DNA of 64,000 nucleotides from an uncultured Clostridia bacterium (GCA_946413245.1 CAMKJS010000001.1:55612-119611); one strand, 5' to 3'. Shown: positions 17,236-26,119, counted from the stretch's first letter. The notes: generated from the letters alone by a model not told the origin. Made by a program: numbers and translations.

Positions 17236-17270
17236 TCATGATTCCTGCAGCTGCAGCGGCAAAGCGGAGG

Positions 17271-19085
17271 TCAGTCGAGCGTGATCCCGTCGATTTCCTC
17301 TGTCAGCTTACAGATCTCGCCGATCACGGAACCGATATAGTCGATGGTGGCGTTGAGAGGCCCGTCCGTGGTGATATCGAAACCCGCGATTTTCGCCAGG
17401 CCCACGGGATCCTGGGTGGCGCCGGCACAGAGGAAGTTTTTCCAGTCCTGCACGGCGCTTTCGCCTTCTTTTTCGATGCGCAGCATGGCCTGGGTGGCTA
17501 CCGTGAGCCCCGCGCTGTAGGTATAGGGATAGAGGCCCATGTAGTAATGCGGCTGACGCATCCAGGTGAGCTCCGCCCCTTCCGGAATCTCCACGGCGTC
17601 GCCCCAGAAGAGCTCCAGATTTTTGCGGAACAGATCGCTGAGCACGTCCGCGTTGACGCTGCCGCCGCCGTCGATGATGCGGTACACTTCCCGCTGGTAC
17701 CAGGCTTCCCGCAGGTGGGTGACGAAGTTGTGGTAGTACGTGTTGCTGATCATGTTGGACAGCACCCAGCGGCGGAAGCGTTTGTCCTCTTTGGTGTGCG
17801 TCAGGTGGTTCGCCAGCAGCAGCTCGTTCATCGTGGACGGGGCTTCCACAAGATACATGGAAGGATCACAGTCGTAGTAGGACTGGGCCGCGTCCCCGTA
17901 CATGGACTGGCCGGCATGCCCCAGCTCGTGGGCGATCGTGAAGACGTCCGCCATACGGTCGTTCCAGTTGAGCAGGATATAGGAATTCTGACGGAATACG
18001 TCGGCGCAGAAGCCGCCGGTGCTCTTTCCCACGTTCCGGGCGAAGTCGATCCAGCGCTCCCGGTACGCCCGGTCCACCATGTCCACGTAATCCTTCCCGA
18101 GAATCGCCAGGCCTTCCCGCACGTACTGATGGGATTCTTCGATCGTGACCTTCGGGTCGTATTCCGGATCCACCGCGATTTTCAGATCGGCGAAGGTCAT
18201 TTTGTCCAGCTTGTACTTTTTCTGGAGCAGCTTCGCGTAACGGCGCATATGCGGGGCCAGACGCTCCGTGATCACATCGATCTGGCGGTCGTACATCTCC
18301 CGTGTTACCTTCTGCTCGAACAGCAGGCTGTCGAACACGTTATTGAATTTGCGCAGCTCGGACATGGTCTTTTCCTGGGTGACGCAGGCGTTGTACGCGG
18401 CTGCGGTGGTGTTTTTATACTTCTGCAGTGTGTCGTAAAACGCGCGGAAGGCGGCGCGGCGCACCTTCGTATCGGCTTCCAGCTCATAATTGTCTTCGAA
18501 CAGGGAATAACCGAGGGGATATTCCTTTCCGTCGACGGTGAAGGGGTCGAAGGAAATGTCCGCCAGCTTCATCGTGTTGTACACGGTATAGGGAACCTCC
18601 AGGGAGCGGGACAGCGAGGTCAGCACCTTCTCCGTTTCGGGAGAAAGCATATGAGCCTTTTTCGCGATCAGATCCTGCAGATAGATGCGGCAGCCTTTCG
18701 CGATTTTCACCGCGGCTTCCAGCTCCGCGTCCGGGGCCAGCAGGATTTCGCTGTCCACGAAGGCCATATCGCTGTACAGGCGGGTGATCTCGTCGCTGAC
18801 CTTTTCATCGCGCTCCCGCAGCGCGTTGTCCGTATAATCCGCTTCCAGCGCCAGTCCGGAGTAGGACCAGATGCGGGCGAGCTTTTCCTGAATGATTTCC
18901 ATCTCGTCAAGGCACCTGACGATCGTCTCTGCGGCGTTCAGCTTCCCGGCGTACGTTTCGGCAAACTGCTTCACGACGCCTTTCATCCTGTCCAGTTCTT
19001 CCCACATCAGTTTTTCTTCCGCAAAGATCAGGGACAGATCCCATGTCTGCTCCACGGGCACGTCCTTACGGGCACATAATTCCAT
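17271..19085 (-). CDS. pepF: Oligoendopeptidase F (M3B)
   Basis: 604 residues, normal for PepF/PepB. Cytoplasmic zinc metallopeptidase that cleaves oligopeptides of about 7-17 residues. It carries the HELGH zinc motif (IAHELGHAGQS) with the downstream Glu (YLVEAPSTMNE), the N-terminal WDLSLIFAEEKLMWEELD pattern and the late GLYPYTYSAGLTVA. The start is the ATG at 19085, with AGGA 6 nt away; a second in-frame ATG at 19091 overlaps that site. A promoter may lie at 19125-19153 on the minus strand (TGGAAA, 17 bp, TACAAT). Confidence 0.94.
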   Translation of the reverse strand: MELCARKDVPVEQTWDLSLIFAEEKLMWEELDRMKGVVKQFAETYAGKLNAAETIVRCLDEMEIIQEKLARIWSYSGLALEADYTDNALRERDEKVSDEITRLYSDMAFVDSEILLAPDAELEAAVKIAKGCRIYLQDLIAKKAHMLSPETEKVLTSLSRSLEVPYTVYNTMKLADISFDPFTVDGKEYPLGYSLFEDNYELEADTKVRRAAFRAFYDTLQKYKNTTAAAYNACVTQEKTMSELRKFNNVFDSLLFEQKVTREMYDRQIDVITERLAPHMRRYAKLLQKKYKLDKMTFADLKIAVDPEYDPKVTIEESHQYVREGLAILGKDYVDMVDRAYRERWIDFARNVGKSTGGFCADVFRQNSYILLNWNDRMADVFTIAHELGHAGQSMYGDAAQSYYDCDPSMYLVEAPSTMNELLLANHLTHTKEDKRFRRWVLSNMISNTYYHNFVTHLREAWYQREVYRIIDGGGSVNADVLSDLFRKNLELFWGDAVEIPEGAELTWMRQPHYYMGLYPYTYSAGLTVATQAMLRIEKEGESAVQDWKNFLCAGATQDPVGLAKIAGFDITTDGPLNATIDYIGSVIGEICKLTEEIDGITLD

Positions 19086-19124
19086 ACACATTCCTCATTT
19101 CTGCCGGGTCAGGCGGTTTTTCCC

Positions 19125-19153
19125 ATTGTACTCCAACGGCGCGGTTTTTTCCA
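19125..19153 (-). promoter_or_regulatory. Possible pepF promoter
   Basis: Minus strand: TGGAAA (19148-19153), 17 bp, TACAAT (19125-19130). The -35 is weak; spacing to the gene is about 40 nt. Confidence 0.45.
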
Positions 19154-19331
19154 CCCGCGGAAAACGAAAATATCTTTATCCGTGATCCTCGCATTCAGGC
19201 GCCGGTTCCTGCCTTTCCGCAATCGTAAAGCAAAAATCTGTGATATTATTTTCGCAGGCCCTGACTTTTTCTCTTTCCCGCGCATCATATATGTGTCATG
19301 ACCGGAATAACCTCGAGAGGTTGACGCAACG

Positions 19332-19808
19332 ATGGATGAACGACGATTCACACAGAAGCTGCTGGAGAGCGAGCAGATTCTTTACAGAATCAGCTGCGGG
19401 CTGCTCCGTTCGGAAGCGGACCGGAAAGACGCCATGCAGGAAACCGCGCTGAAAGCCTGGCAGTATATCGACAGGCTGCGGGACGAAGAATCCTTCAAAG
19501 CCTGGATTACACGGATTCTGATCAACGAATGCCGCATGATCTGGAGAAAGAATGCGCGGGAAATTCCGATGAGCACCTTTCCGGACATGCCTGCGCCGAA
19601 ACAGGACGATCCCGAGCTGCGGATGTTGCTGGAAACGCTGCCTGAGAAACAGAGGATTCCTATCGTGCTGCATTATCTGGAAGGATTCTCCCTGCGTGAG
19701 ATTGCCGCAGTGCAGCACACGTCCCTCAGCATGGTCAAGTATCGGATGGCTCAGGCCCGGAAAGCGCTTCGTGTGAGTCTGGAGGGGAAGGAGGCGGAAG
19801 GCAAATGA
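19332..19808 (+). CDS. Sigma-70 family (ECF-like) RNA polymerase sigma factor, pair 1
   Basis: 158 residues, containing only sigma region 2 (LYRISCGLLRSEADRKDAMQETALKAWQYI…FKAWITRILINECR) and region 4 (LETLPEKQRIPIVLHYLEGFSLREIAAVQHTSLSMVKYRMAQARKAL). This is the layout of ECF sigma factors, which redirect polymerase to stress or envelope genes. It overlaps the next gene by 4 nt (ATGA), a single-helix membrane protein likely to be its anti-sigma factor. GAGAGG lies 11 nt before the ATG. A TGA-TATTAT extended -10 at 19241-19249 could drive it. Confidence 0.92.
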   Translation: MDERRFTQKLLESEQILYRISCGLLRSEADRKDAMQETALKAWQYIDRLRDEESFKAWITRILINECRMIWRKNAREIPMSTFPDMPAPKQDDPELRMLLETLPEKQRIPIVLHYLEGFSLREIAAVQHTSLSMVKYRMAQARKALRVSLEGKEAEGK

Positions 19809-20815
19809 CAGAGCGGGAACTGCGTGAACGGCTGAACCGAATGGCCGGCGATGTTCCGGAGGAAACGCATCTGGCCTTTACCGCCGCTGCCGTCTCCGGA
19901 AAGGAAGGGATCATTGTGAAAAAGAAAATATCAGCGGGACTGGTATTCGCGATCGTGCTGGCGCTGATCGCCGCGGCTGCTGTGGCGGCCGGAATAATCT
20001 ACAATCAGGAATGGTGGTGGAATAACAGGAACGTCTTCGAAAAGGAAGACAAACCCGAAGTGTATGAGGCGATCATGGCCAATCTGACCGAGAACCCGGA
20101 ACAGGTGCAATGTGAAGACGATCAGGTACAGGTGATCATTCAGGATGTATCCTGGGCGCCGGAAGCGGACATCATGACGATTTCGTTCAAGGCCGCGCCG
20201 AAAAATCCTGAGAAGGACGAACTACACAGCATGTGGGCGCTGGATACGGACGGAAGCTATATCGGCGAAGGCGGATCCACGGCTGTGACCGACGACAGCG
20301 AAGACCGGGCGATGCACTGGCTTTGGCGCACAGACATCGGGCTTGCTGATGGCCCCGGGGGATACGGCCATATTCCCGGTTACGGCCCGGTGTCCGGGAT
20401 GATGGACGACAATCGGAAACGTCTTCTGCTGATCGATTATGCGGAGACGAGTATTCTCCTTGATTCTCCCGAAATCGAGAACGTCGCCGACATGTTCTCC
20501 ATGGGGAGCAGCATGGATATGTTCCGCACGGCCGAGGGCGACGTATATTTCGTCGGGCAGTTTGATCTGAGCTGGCTGAAGGATGAATATGATCGGAAGA
20601 TGCGGGAGTACGCTAACGAGAGTCCGGATATGAAGGACTACTATGAGCAGAAAATCGCCGCGGCGCAGGCAGCCCGGGAACGGCTGAATCGGGAAGGAAT
20701 TACGTGCTATCTTACGTACAGAGTAGTTGAATATACCGAAGGAATGGATGATCTGGAACTGTACACCGGCGGCGGAGGAAGATCCGTGCAGTTTATTATT
20801 CGTCCCGGGCAATAA
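19805..20815 (+). CDS. Single-pass membrane protein, probable anti-sigma factor of pair 1
   Basis: 336 residues. A short cytoplasmic N-terminus (MTERELRERLNRMAGDVPEETH), one membrane helix at about residues 42-65 (AGLVFAIVLALIAAAAVAAGI), then an extracellular domain of about 270 residues with no motif I recognise. Its position, start overlap with the sigma gene and topology match Clostridia sigma/anti-sigma pairs (DUF4179-type), so it probably holds the sigma factor inactive until an envelope signal is sensed. That role is inferred; the N-terminal segment is too short for an ordinary zinc-finger anti-sigma domain and lacks its HxxxCxxC motif. Confidence 0.7.
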   Translation: MTERELRERLNRMAGDVPEETHLAFTAAAVSGKEGIIVKKKISAGLVFAIVLALIAAAAVAAGIIYNQEWWWNNRNVFEKEDKPEVYEAIMANLTENPEQVQCEDDQVQVIIQDVSWAPEADIMTISFKAAPKNPEKDELHSMWALDTDGSYIGEGGSTAVTDDSEDRAMHWLWRTDIGLADGPGGYGHIPGYGPVSGMMDDNRKRLLLIDYAETSILLDSPEIENVADMFSMGSSMDMFRTAEGDVYFVGQFDLSWLKDEYDRKMREYANESPDMKDYYEQKIAAAQAARERLNREGITCYLTYRVVEYTEGMDDLELYTGGGGRSVQFIIRPGQ

Positions 20816-20861
20816 AGACCCGGCCACGCGGTTCCTGCATGTCTGAACGAAAAACGAACAA

Positions 20862-20929
20862 CCGGATTACAAACAGCACCTCTGGGATCACATCCTGATC
20901 TTCGGGGGTGCCTTGTGCTGCGTAATCGG
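20862..20929. terminator. Long imperfect inverted repeat between the convergent sigma operons
   Basis: Outer arms CCGGATTAC/GTAATCGG and inner arms CAGCAC/GTGCTG enclose ACC…GGT, giving a hairpin of about 68 nt. No strong T-run follows on either side. Its place in the 228-bp gap between convergent operons suggests transcript-end formation. The rest of the gap holds nothing recognised. Confidence 0.5.
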
Positions 20930-21043
20930 ATGTCAGCCTGGACAATCCGGGTATGAACCGAATGCTCTATGCAGTTGAACTGTTGATTCGGATGATGCAG
21001 GGTGTAAACGAAGACTCTGTCTTGTTATTCGCGAATCTTCTGC

Positions 21044-22294
21044 TCATTCATCTGTTCTTTCGATAACCGTCTCATAATTGAAATCAGAATCGTACCATCT
21101 GATGATCAGCCGGTCGGGAAGATCCTCCCGGATCTGGCAGCTTTTGGTATACACCAGATTCCCGGCCTCCTCCTGGACGGAGTTAATCTGGATTTGGGAA
21201 TGCGCAAAGGGTTCTCCGCTTTCCAGATCCAGAAGCGGCGCGAGGAAACGCCGGTCCTGATCATCCGGGCACTGAATCCGGATATAGTCGTTGAGATCTG
21301 TTCTGATCAGTTCCACGGTGACCGGGTCGGCTTCCTCGCTGCTTTCCGGCGAAGACATGATCCCCGCGTAACGGGCCAGAACGACAGGGCTGCCGGATAC
21401 GCCGGCCGGAGTGGGCACTGCAATGTGTCCCTGACTCCAGTCTTTCAGGCTGTATTCAGGCTCAACTGTGTTCGATGTGCCGTTTTCATTCATGATATAC
21501 GGAACGGCTGTCCAGGTCAGCCTGTATTCTTCCTGATGGCTTACACAGCCGCCGGCAACCATCATCAGGGTGGAGCCGTCCTCCTCCAGCAACGTCTTAT
21601 TGCTGATATAGGAATCAAAATCCGGCCCGAAGGGAACACGGTCAAGCACATACGCGCCGCTGGCGGTTTTTTTGGATTTTACTCCGTACTCGTCCATAAA
21701 TTCATCAATTTCGTCCTCGGTCGTCAGCTCTTCAGGGATTTTCAGATCCGGCATGGAATGCAGCCAGACGCGGATCAGCTGATGATATCCGTGGCTGACA
21801 GCCCATTTTGCCAGTGTCTGGCCTTTTTGATCCGGATCGATTCCGACGGCTTCAGGCCCGTCCTCGAAGGGGTTGATATTCGGGCCGAGGGCCAGGACAC
21901 CTTCCTCCTTTGGGGTGAAAAGGACGGACAGATAAATCCCGAATCCGTCAGACTGCGCTTCCCGAACGGTGATGGCTCCGTACTGCGTCTCCACAGGGGA
22001 CAGGAAAGGCTCTGCGGTCTCGTACGAAGCAGGCGTCTCTGTATGCACCGCTTCACCGGAACGGTTTTCATCCAGCCAGTTGAATACGCCCCAGCGGCCG
22101 TTCGACGCCGCGATGCCGATACCCAGCATCATGATCAGCGCAGCGGCAATCACGGGCACCCATACGCGCCGCATACTGAGGACTTTATGCTGTTCTTCCC
22201 GTTCCGTAAGCTCCTGAACCGTCTGCCGCACAGCTGCTTCAAAACCGGGATCCGCCGGCCCGAACGCTTTTTTGAAATCTTCCGCCCGCGTCAT
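21044..22294 (-). CDS. Single-pass membrane protein, probable anti-sigma factor of pair 2 (DUF4179-like)
   Basis: 416 residues. A cytoplasmic N-terminus of about 42 residues (FKKAFGPADPGFEAAVRQTVQEL) and one membrane helix at about 45-64 (VWVPVIAAALIMMLGIGIAA) precede a large extracytoplasmic domain containing YGAITVREAQSDGFGIYLSV, reminiscent of DUF4179 proteins. It overlaps the sigma gene of pair 2 by 4 nt (ATGA). The probable role is a membrane-bound sensor that sequesters the sigma factor. Its sequence beyond the general layout is quite different from the pair 1 protein, which argues for different signals. Confidence 0.72.
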   Translation of the reverse strand: MTRAEDFKKAFGPADPGFEAAVRQTVQELTEREEQHKVLSMRRVWVPVIAAALIMMLGIGIAASNGRWGVFNWLDENRSGEAVHTETPASYETAEPFLSPVETQYGAITVREAQSDGFGIYLSVLFTPKEEGVLALGPNINPFEDGPEAVGIDPDQKGQTLAKWAVSHGYHQLIRVWLHSMPDLKIPEELTTEDEIDEFMDEYGVKSKKTASGAYVLDRVPFGPDFDSYISNKTLLEEDGSTLMMVAGGCVSHQEEYRLTWTAVPYIMNENGTSNTVEPEYSLKDWSQGHIAVPTPAGVSGSPVVLARYAGIMSSPESSEEADPVTVELIRTDLNDYIRIQCPDDQDRRFLAPLLDLESGEPFAHSQIQINSVQEEAGNLVYTKSCQIREDLPDRLIIRWYDSDFNYETVIERTDE

Positions 22295-22767
22295 GGCTCA
22301 AACACTTCCTCTCTGCAAATGCTTTTCAGCTGCCTGCGTCCCCGGCTCAGCCTGGATTTCACGGTTCCCTGCGGAATCCTAAGGATTGTCGCGATCTGCT
22401 TCAGATCATATCCTTCAATGTAATACAGCAGAACCGGAATCCGTTCCCGCTCATCCAGCTGCAGCAGGCACGCCCTGAGATCCACGGAATCGCTGCCGGA
22501 AGGGACCGGCGGTTCCGGAAGGACCTCGGTCGGAACCATCCGCTGCTTTTCCCGCTGGATATCATGGCAGACATTCAGCAAAATCCGGATGACCCAGGTA
22601 CGAAGATAAGAATCGTTCTTCAGGGAAGCGCGCTTTTCCCATGCCCGCCGCAGGGTTTCCTGGACAGCATCCTCCCGGTCGGCTTCCACGGACAGCTGGC
22701 TGCAGGACACCCTGTACAGCGTCTGTACCATTTCGGTCACGGCCTTCCCGAAGGCTTCACCAGTCAT
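22291..22767 (-). CDS. Sigma-70 family (ECF-like) RNA polymerase sigma factor, pair 2
   Basis: 158 residues, the same length as the sigma factor of pair 1. Region 2: LYRVSCSQLSVEADREDAVQETLRRAWEK…LRTWVIRILLNVCHD. Region 4: LLQLDERERIPVLLYYIEGYDLKQIATILRIPQGTVKSRLSRGRRQLK. The start is the ATG at 22767, preceded by GGGAGG at 8 nt. The shared ISCGLL/VSCSQL, EADRxDAxQET and RIPxxLxYxEG patterns show it is a paralog of the 19332 gene. Its operon points toward pair 1, so the two modules converge. Confidence 0.92.
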   Translation of the reverse strand: MTGEAFGKAVTEMVQTLYRVSCSQLSVEADREDAVQETLRRAWEKRASLKNDSYLRTWVIRILLNVCHDIQREKQRMVPTEVLPEPPVPSGSDSVDLRACLLQLDERERIPVLLYYIEGYDLKQIATILRIPQGTVKSRLSRGRRQLKSICREEVFEP

Positions 22768-22886
22768 TCGTTCATCCTCCCTGCAATGCGGTTTACACAT
22801 ATTAGACGGTTCAGCGGCGGCTTTGGTTCACGAAGCCGGAAAAAACAGATACACTATAAGCCGGAACGGCGGTAAGAACAACCGGA

Positions 22887-22908
22887 GGCACGGCAAAACG
22901 GCCGTGCC
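22887..22908 (-). terminator. Hairpin downstream of the SGNH hydrolase gene
   Basis: GGCACGGC/GCCGTGCC 8-bp stem with a 6-nt loop. The minus-strand T-run after it is poor, so this is a probable but weak terminator. Confidence 0.5.
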
Positions 22909-22941
22909 CCCCTGAAAGGAAATTCATTGCTGCAAGCACCT

Positions 22942-23583
22942 TTATCGCGGCGGGAACCAGGCTGCCAGCTCCCGGGCGATCAGTTCATGCCCGCGAAGCG
23001 AGGGATGATTGACGTGGGAGAGCAGGTTATTCAGCGCTTCGCCATGCTCCAGCGCCCGGGTCAGAGCCAGAAAGCTGTCAGCCAGGCCCGTGCCGTATTC
23101 GTCCGCAAGGCGCCGGATCTGCTCCGCGTGGCGCAGAAGCTCCGTGGAATCCGGATTGTTGTCCAGACTCGGTGTGAGCAGGATGACCCGGACATCATGG
23201 GCAAGCGCTGATTCGATCATCGCCCGCCAGGCCGTCTCTGCCGCCGGCAGACCGATTCCCCGGTCGTTCAGGCCATAGTCGATCGTCACCAGCGACGGGC
23301 GGTGGCACAGAACGTCCTGCTCAAAGCGGGCGGCGCCCTGTGCACTGTTCTCCCCGCCGATCGCTGTGACGATCACATTGACGACCGCGTAGGGATACCG
23401 CTCCGCAAGCAGGCGGTGCAGCAGATGCGGATAAGCACTGAAGGGCCGTACCAGGGGCGTGCAGGCGTAGCCGGAGGGCACGCTGTGCCCGTGGCAGACG
23501 ATATTCACCGTGTGATTCGCAGGCCAGCGCAGGGCAAGTGTATCAGCCAGCGGGGACAGATAGGTTTCTTTGGAAGCTGCCAT
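22942..23583 (-). CDS. SGNH/GDSL-type hydrolase with GHS instead of GDS
   Basis: 213 residues, no signal peptide from the chosen start. Block I reads IVCHGHSVPSGY, so the catalytic Ser is kept but the usual Asp of GDS is His. Block II/III-like GGENSAQG and IDYGLNDRG supply the oxyanion Gly and Asn. HPSLRGHELIA near the C-terminus carries the catalytic His. The family covers esterases, lipases and carbohydrate deacetylases. The start is the ATG at 23583 with GAGAGG at 9 nt; the frame continues upstream but without a ribosome binding site. It is a single gene, divergent from the esterase at 23762. Confidence 0.82.
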   Translation of the reverse strand: MAASKETYLSPLADTLALRWPANHTVNIVCHGHSVPSGYACTPLVRPFSAYPHLLHRLLAERYPYAVVNVIVTAIGGENSAQGAARFEQDVLCHRPSLVTIDYGLNDRGIGLPAAETAWRAMIESALAHDVRVILLTPSLDNNPDSTELLRHAEQIRRLADEYGTGLADSFLALTRALEHGEALNNLLSHVNHPSLRGHELIARELAAWFPPR

Positions 23584-23703
23584 GTTCAAACACCTCTCTT
23601 CTGTGCCTGAGCTTAACATAAACAGAGGACAGAAACAAGAACGAAAAAAGGAAAGAAAGCACCTCGAACGGCCCGGAAGGAAGGAGAACATGGCAGAACA
23701 GGC

Positions 23704-23732
23704 TTTTCATGGGATTCGGTTCATGGTATACT
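23704..23732 (+). promoter_or_regulatory. Promoter of the esterase gene
   Basis: TTTTCA (23704-23709), 17 bp, TATACT (23727-23732), with TGG upstream forming an extended -10. Confidence 0.6.
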
Positions 23733-23761
23733 GCTGAAAAAAGGGAAGGGAAGACAGGCAC

Positions 23762-24505
23762 ATGTATATACTGGATGACGGAATCAGACTGAACGCAAAG
23801 CTGGAGATGCCGGAGCAGGCAGCGGAGCGCTGCCCGCTGGTGATTATCATCCACGGCTTCACCGGCCATATGGAGGAGCAGCATCTGCTGGCGGCGGCGG
23901 AGACACTGCGGGAGCTCGGGTGCGCGACGCTGCGGGTGGATATGTACGGGCACGGGAACAGCGACGGCGAATTCAGGAATCATACGCTGTTCAAGTGGAT
24001 GTCCAACGCCATGACCGTGATCGACTACGCAAGGGGCCTGGACTTTGTGACGGATATCTATCTGTGCGGCCATTCCCAGGGCGGGCTGAACGTGATTCTG
24101 GCCGGCGCGCTGAAGCACGAATATATCAAAGGGATCATCGCCCTGGCGCCGGCCTGCATGATTCCGGAGCTGGCGCGCAGCGGAGGACTGCTGGGCACGA
24201 AGTTTGATCCGGATCATATTCCGGAGGAAATGACCGTGTGGGAGAGCCATGTCCTGGGGAACAATTATGTGCGCGTGGCGCAGACGATTCATGTGGAGGA
24301 AGCCATCGACCGGTACGACGGGCCCGTGCTGGTGGTTCAGGGGGAAATGGACGGGCCGGATCTGCGGGACTCCGCCGTGGCAGCCGCGAAGCGGTACAGG
24401 AACAGCCGGCTGGTGATGATTCCGGAAGCGACCCATTGCTTCGACGGGCATCTGGAGGAAATGTCAGACGCGATCCGGGATTGGATGCGGGAACAACTGA
24501 AGTGA
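23762..24505 (+). CDS. Alpha/beta hydrolase, esterase (cinnamoyl/feruloyl-esterase-like)
   Basis: 247 residues, cytoplasmic. The nucleophile elbow is GHSQGG (LCGHSQGGLNVIL). The oxyanion motif HGFTGH sits near residue 31, the acid is in VQGEMDGP, and the His in EATHCF. The HGFTGH / RVDMYGHGNSDG / GHSQGG set and the length match small gut and rumen cinnamoyl esterases such as Est1E of Butyrivibrio and LJ0536 of Lactobacillus johnsonii. Those release ferulate from plant cell-wall esters. Substrate assignment is inference. The secreted SH3-like gene follows after 6 bp, so both are probably co-transcribed. Confidence 0.85.
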   Translation: MYILDDGIRLNAKLEMPEQAAERCPLVIIIHGFTGHMEEQHLLAAAETLRELGCATLRVDMYGHGNSDGEFRNHTLFKWMSNAMTVIDYARGLDFVTDIYLCGHSQGGLNVILAGALKHEYIKGIIALAPACMIPELARSGGLLGTKFDPDHIPEEMTVWESHVLGNNYVRVAQTIHVEEAIDRYDGPVLVVQGEMDGPDLRDSAVAAAKRYRNSRLVMIPEATHCFDGHLEEMSDAIRDWMREQLK

Positions 24506-24511
24506 GTCGGG

Positions 24512-25426
24512 ATGATGATGAGAATGAAATCAAGATGGCTGATTTGCGGGATGGTGCTGTCGCTGCTCCTCTGCTTTGCCATTCGGGGCGGCGCGGAAAA
24601 CGGTATCGGTCCCGCGGCTGCGGAAGAACGGTTTTCAGCAGTTATCGAAGAGTATCGCGCAGCAATTCATGATCCGCACTACGACAGCGCTTTCAAAGAC
24701 ACGTTCTTCTCCTATGAATGGCGGGATTACGTCGACGATCCCCGGTCTGAACCTGCTTACGCGATTGCGGAAATCAGCGGTCAGCCTGTGCTGCTGATCG
24801 GCGACCGTACCGATCCGGCGGGAATGATCCGCCGGATGTACCGGATGACGGACGGGGAAGTCACATGCGCGGCGGAGAGCACAGAGAGCGATACCTGGTT
24901 TCTGCTGTCAGACGGACAGACGATCCGGAAGGAAGATCTGGACGGTCATGAGAGCCTGATGCAGTTTGAGTGGATCCGGTTCTGGGAGAGCAGGAAGGCG
25001 ATCGTCGGCGGGGAGAAAACCGGAGGCCTGATGGCCCGCAGCGGCCTGGACAAAGAATCATACTCCCTGGGCAAAGAGGAGACCGGTCTGGTGATCGTGG
25101 TGGACGAGGTTGTGGACGGCTGGGCATGGTACCGCTACAACGCCACCAGAAAAGGCTACGGCGCGGCATCCTGGGGATATGTTTCCGACTCCGGACTGAT
25201 CTATCCGGACACGGTAACGCCTGTCGGTACGGCTGTTCTGGCGAAGAACGGGAAAACCGGCGGGAAAGCGGTCATCAACGTTCGCTTCCGGCCGACCACG
25301 CAGGCCAGAAAGATCCTGGAACTGCCCATCGGCACGGTCGTGGATGTTTACGGCTCCGAAAACGGCTGGACAGAGATCGAATGGAACCGGTGGCATGGGT
25401 TTGTGAAAGACGAATTTATCCAGTGA
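24512..25426 (+). CDS. Secreted protein with C-terminal SH3-like domain
   Basis: 304 residues. Signal peptide (LICGMVLSLLLCFAIRGGAE). The middle region is unrecognised, with an AYAIAEISGQPVLLIGDRT strand pattern reminiscent of stalk or pilin-assembly helper domains. An SH3b-like C-terminus of about 70 residues follows (VLAKNGKTGGKAVINVRFRPTTQARKILE…VVDVYGSENGWTEIEW…GFVKDEFIQ). A second divergent SH3-like segment may lie at about 170-220 (GGLMARSGLDKES…VDGWAWYRY). SH3b domains bind peptidoglycan or peptides in envelope proteins. Three ATG codons in a row at 24512-24520 make the exact start uncertain. Confidence 0.75.
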   Translation: MMMRMKSRWLICGMVLSLLLCFAIRGGAENGIGPAAAEERFSAVIEEYRAAIHDPHYDSAFKDTFFSYEWRDYVDDPRSEPAYAIAEISGQPVLLIGDRTDPAGMIRRMYRMTDGEVTCAAESTESDTWFLLSDGQTIRKEDLDGHESLMQFEWIRFWESRKAIVGGEKTGGLMARSGLDKESYSLGKEETGLVIVVDEVVDGWAWYRYNATRKGYGAASWGYVSDSGLIYPDTVTPVGTAVLAKNGKTGGKAVINVRFRPTTQARKILELPIGTVVDVYGSENGWTEIEWNRWHGFVKDEFIQ

Positions 25427-25470
25427 CGGCTGCAGACAACAAAAGGACTGTTTCCAACAGCGCATAACGG

Positions 25471-25499
25471 AAAAGAGGCTCCCGCGCGGAGCCTCTTTT
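25471..25499. terminator. Bidirectional terminator
   Basis: AAAAGAGGCTC (25471-25481) and GAGCCTCTTTT (25489-25499) flank CCGCGCG. It has T-runs on both strands and serves the SH3-like gene on plus and the nitroreductase on minus. Confidence 0.9.
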
Positions 25500-25517
25500 C
25501 ATCAGCAGTATTGAGAA

Positions 25518-26048
25518 TCAGAAGAATTTCACAACTTCGTCAAAGGGTTTCCGCGGCCGGGCGGGAACTTCCGCGGCGCTCTTTCCGACGGCGATGACGG
25601 ACATGATTTCCTCGTTCTCCGGAATGGAGAGCTTCGCGCGGATGACATCCGCGTCCCGGATGCCCATGATCAGGGTGTCATATCCGGCGTCCCGGGCGGC
25701 CAGGATCAGATACGCGTCGTGCAGGCCGAGGTCGTACGCGCCCCAGCCGTTGCCGATTTCATTGACGGGGGCTCCGTCGTCGCTGAAGCCGACGACGTTC
25801 TTCACATAGGTCGTCACGATGAGCGCGGCCTGCGCGGAGCTGTTCTGATTGAAAGACGGCAGCGCTGCCGCGCGGAAATCCTCCAGCGTTTCCGGCGTTT
25901 CCACCGCGTAGCAGCGGGACGTCTGCTGGTTTTTCCAGGACGGCGCTTTCTGGGCGGCTTTCAGAATCGCCTCCAGATCCTCGTGGTTAATGGCGGACGC
26001 GTATTTCCGGACGCTCCGGCGGGCAAGAATCAGATCTTTGAATTCCAT
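25518..26048 (-). CDS. Nitroreductase family protein
   Basis: 176 residues. FMN-binding nitroreductase fold: the opening FKDLILARRSVRKYASAINHEDLEAILKAAQKAPSWKNQQTSRCYAV carries the RRSVRxY and PSxxNxQ flavin motifs. GLHDAYLILAARDAGYDTLIMG and the C-terminal RPRKPFDEVVKFF complete the family pattern. It reduces a quinone, nitro or related acceptor with NAD(P)H in the cytoplasm; the natural substrate is unknown. The start is the ATG at 26048 with AAGGAGG at 8 nt. It has its own promoter, back to back with the isomerase-oxidoreductase promoter. Confidence 0.92.
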   Translation of the reverse strand: MEFKDLILARRSVRKYASAINHEDLEAILKAAQKAPSWKNQQTSRCYAVETPETLEDFRAAALPSFNQNSSAQAALIVTTYVKNVVGFSDDGAPVNEIGNGWGAYDLGLHDAYLILAARDAGYDTLIMGIRDADVIRAKLSIPENEEIMSVIAVGKSAAEVPARPRKPFDEVVKFF

Positions 26049-26119
26049 CAGATAATCCTCCTTTTTCCAACCCGGCTGAGCCGGGTACAAACAAGGTCTG
26101 TGACGCTTTCTGACTCATT

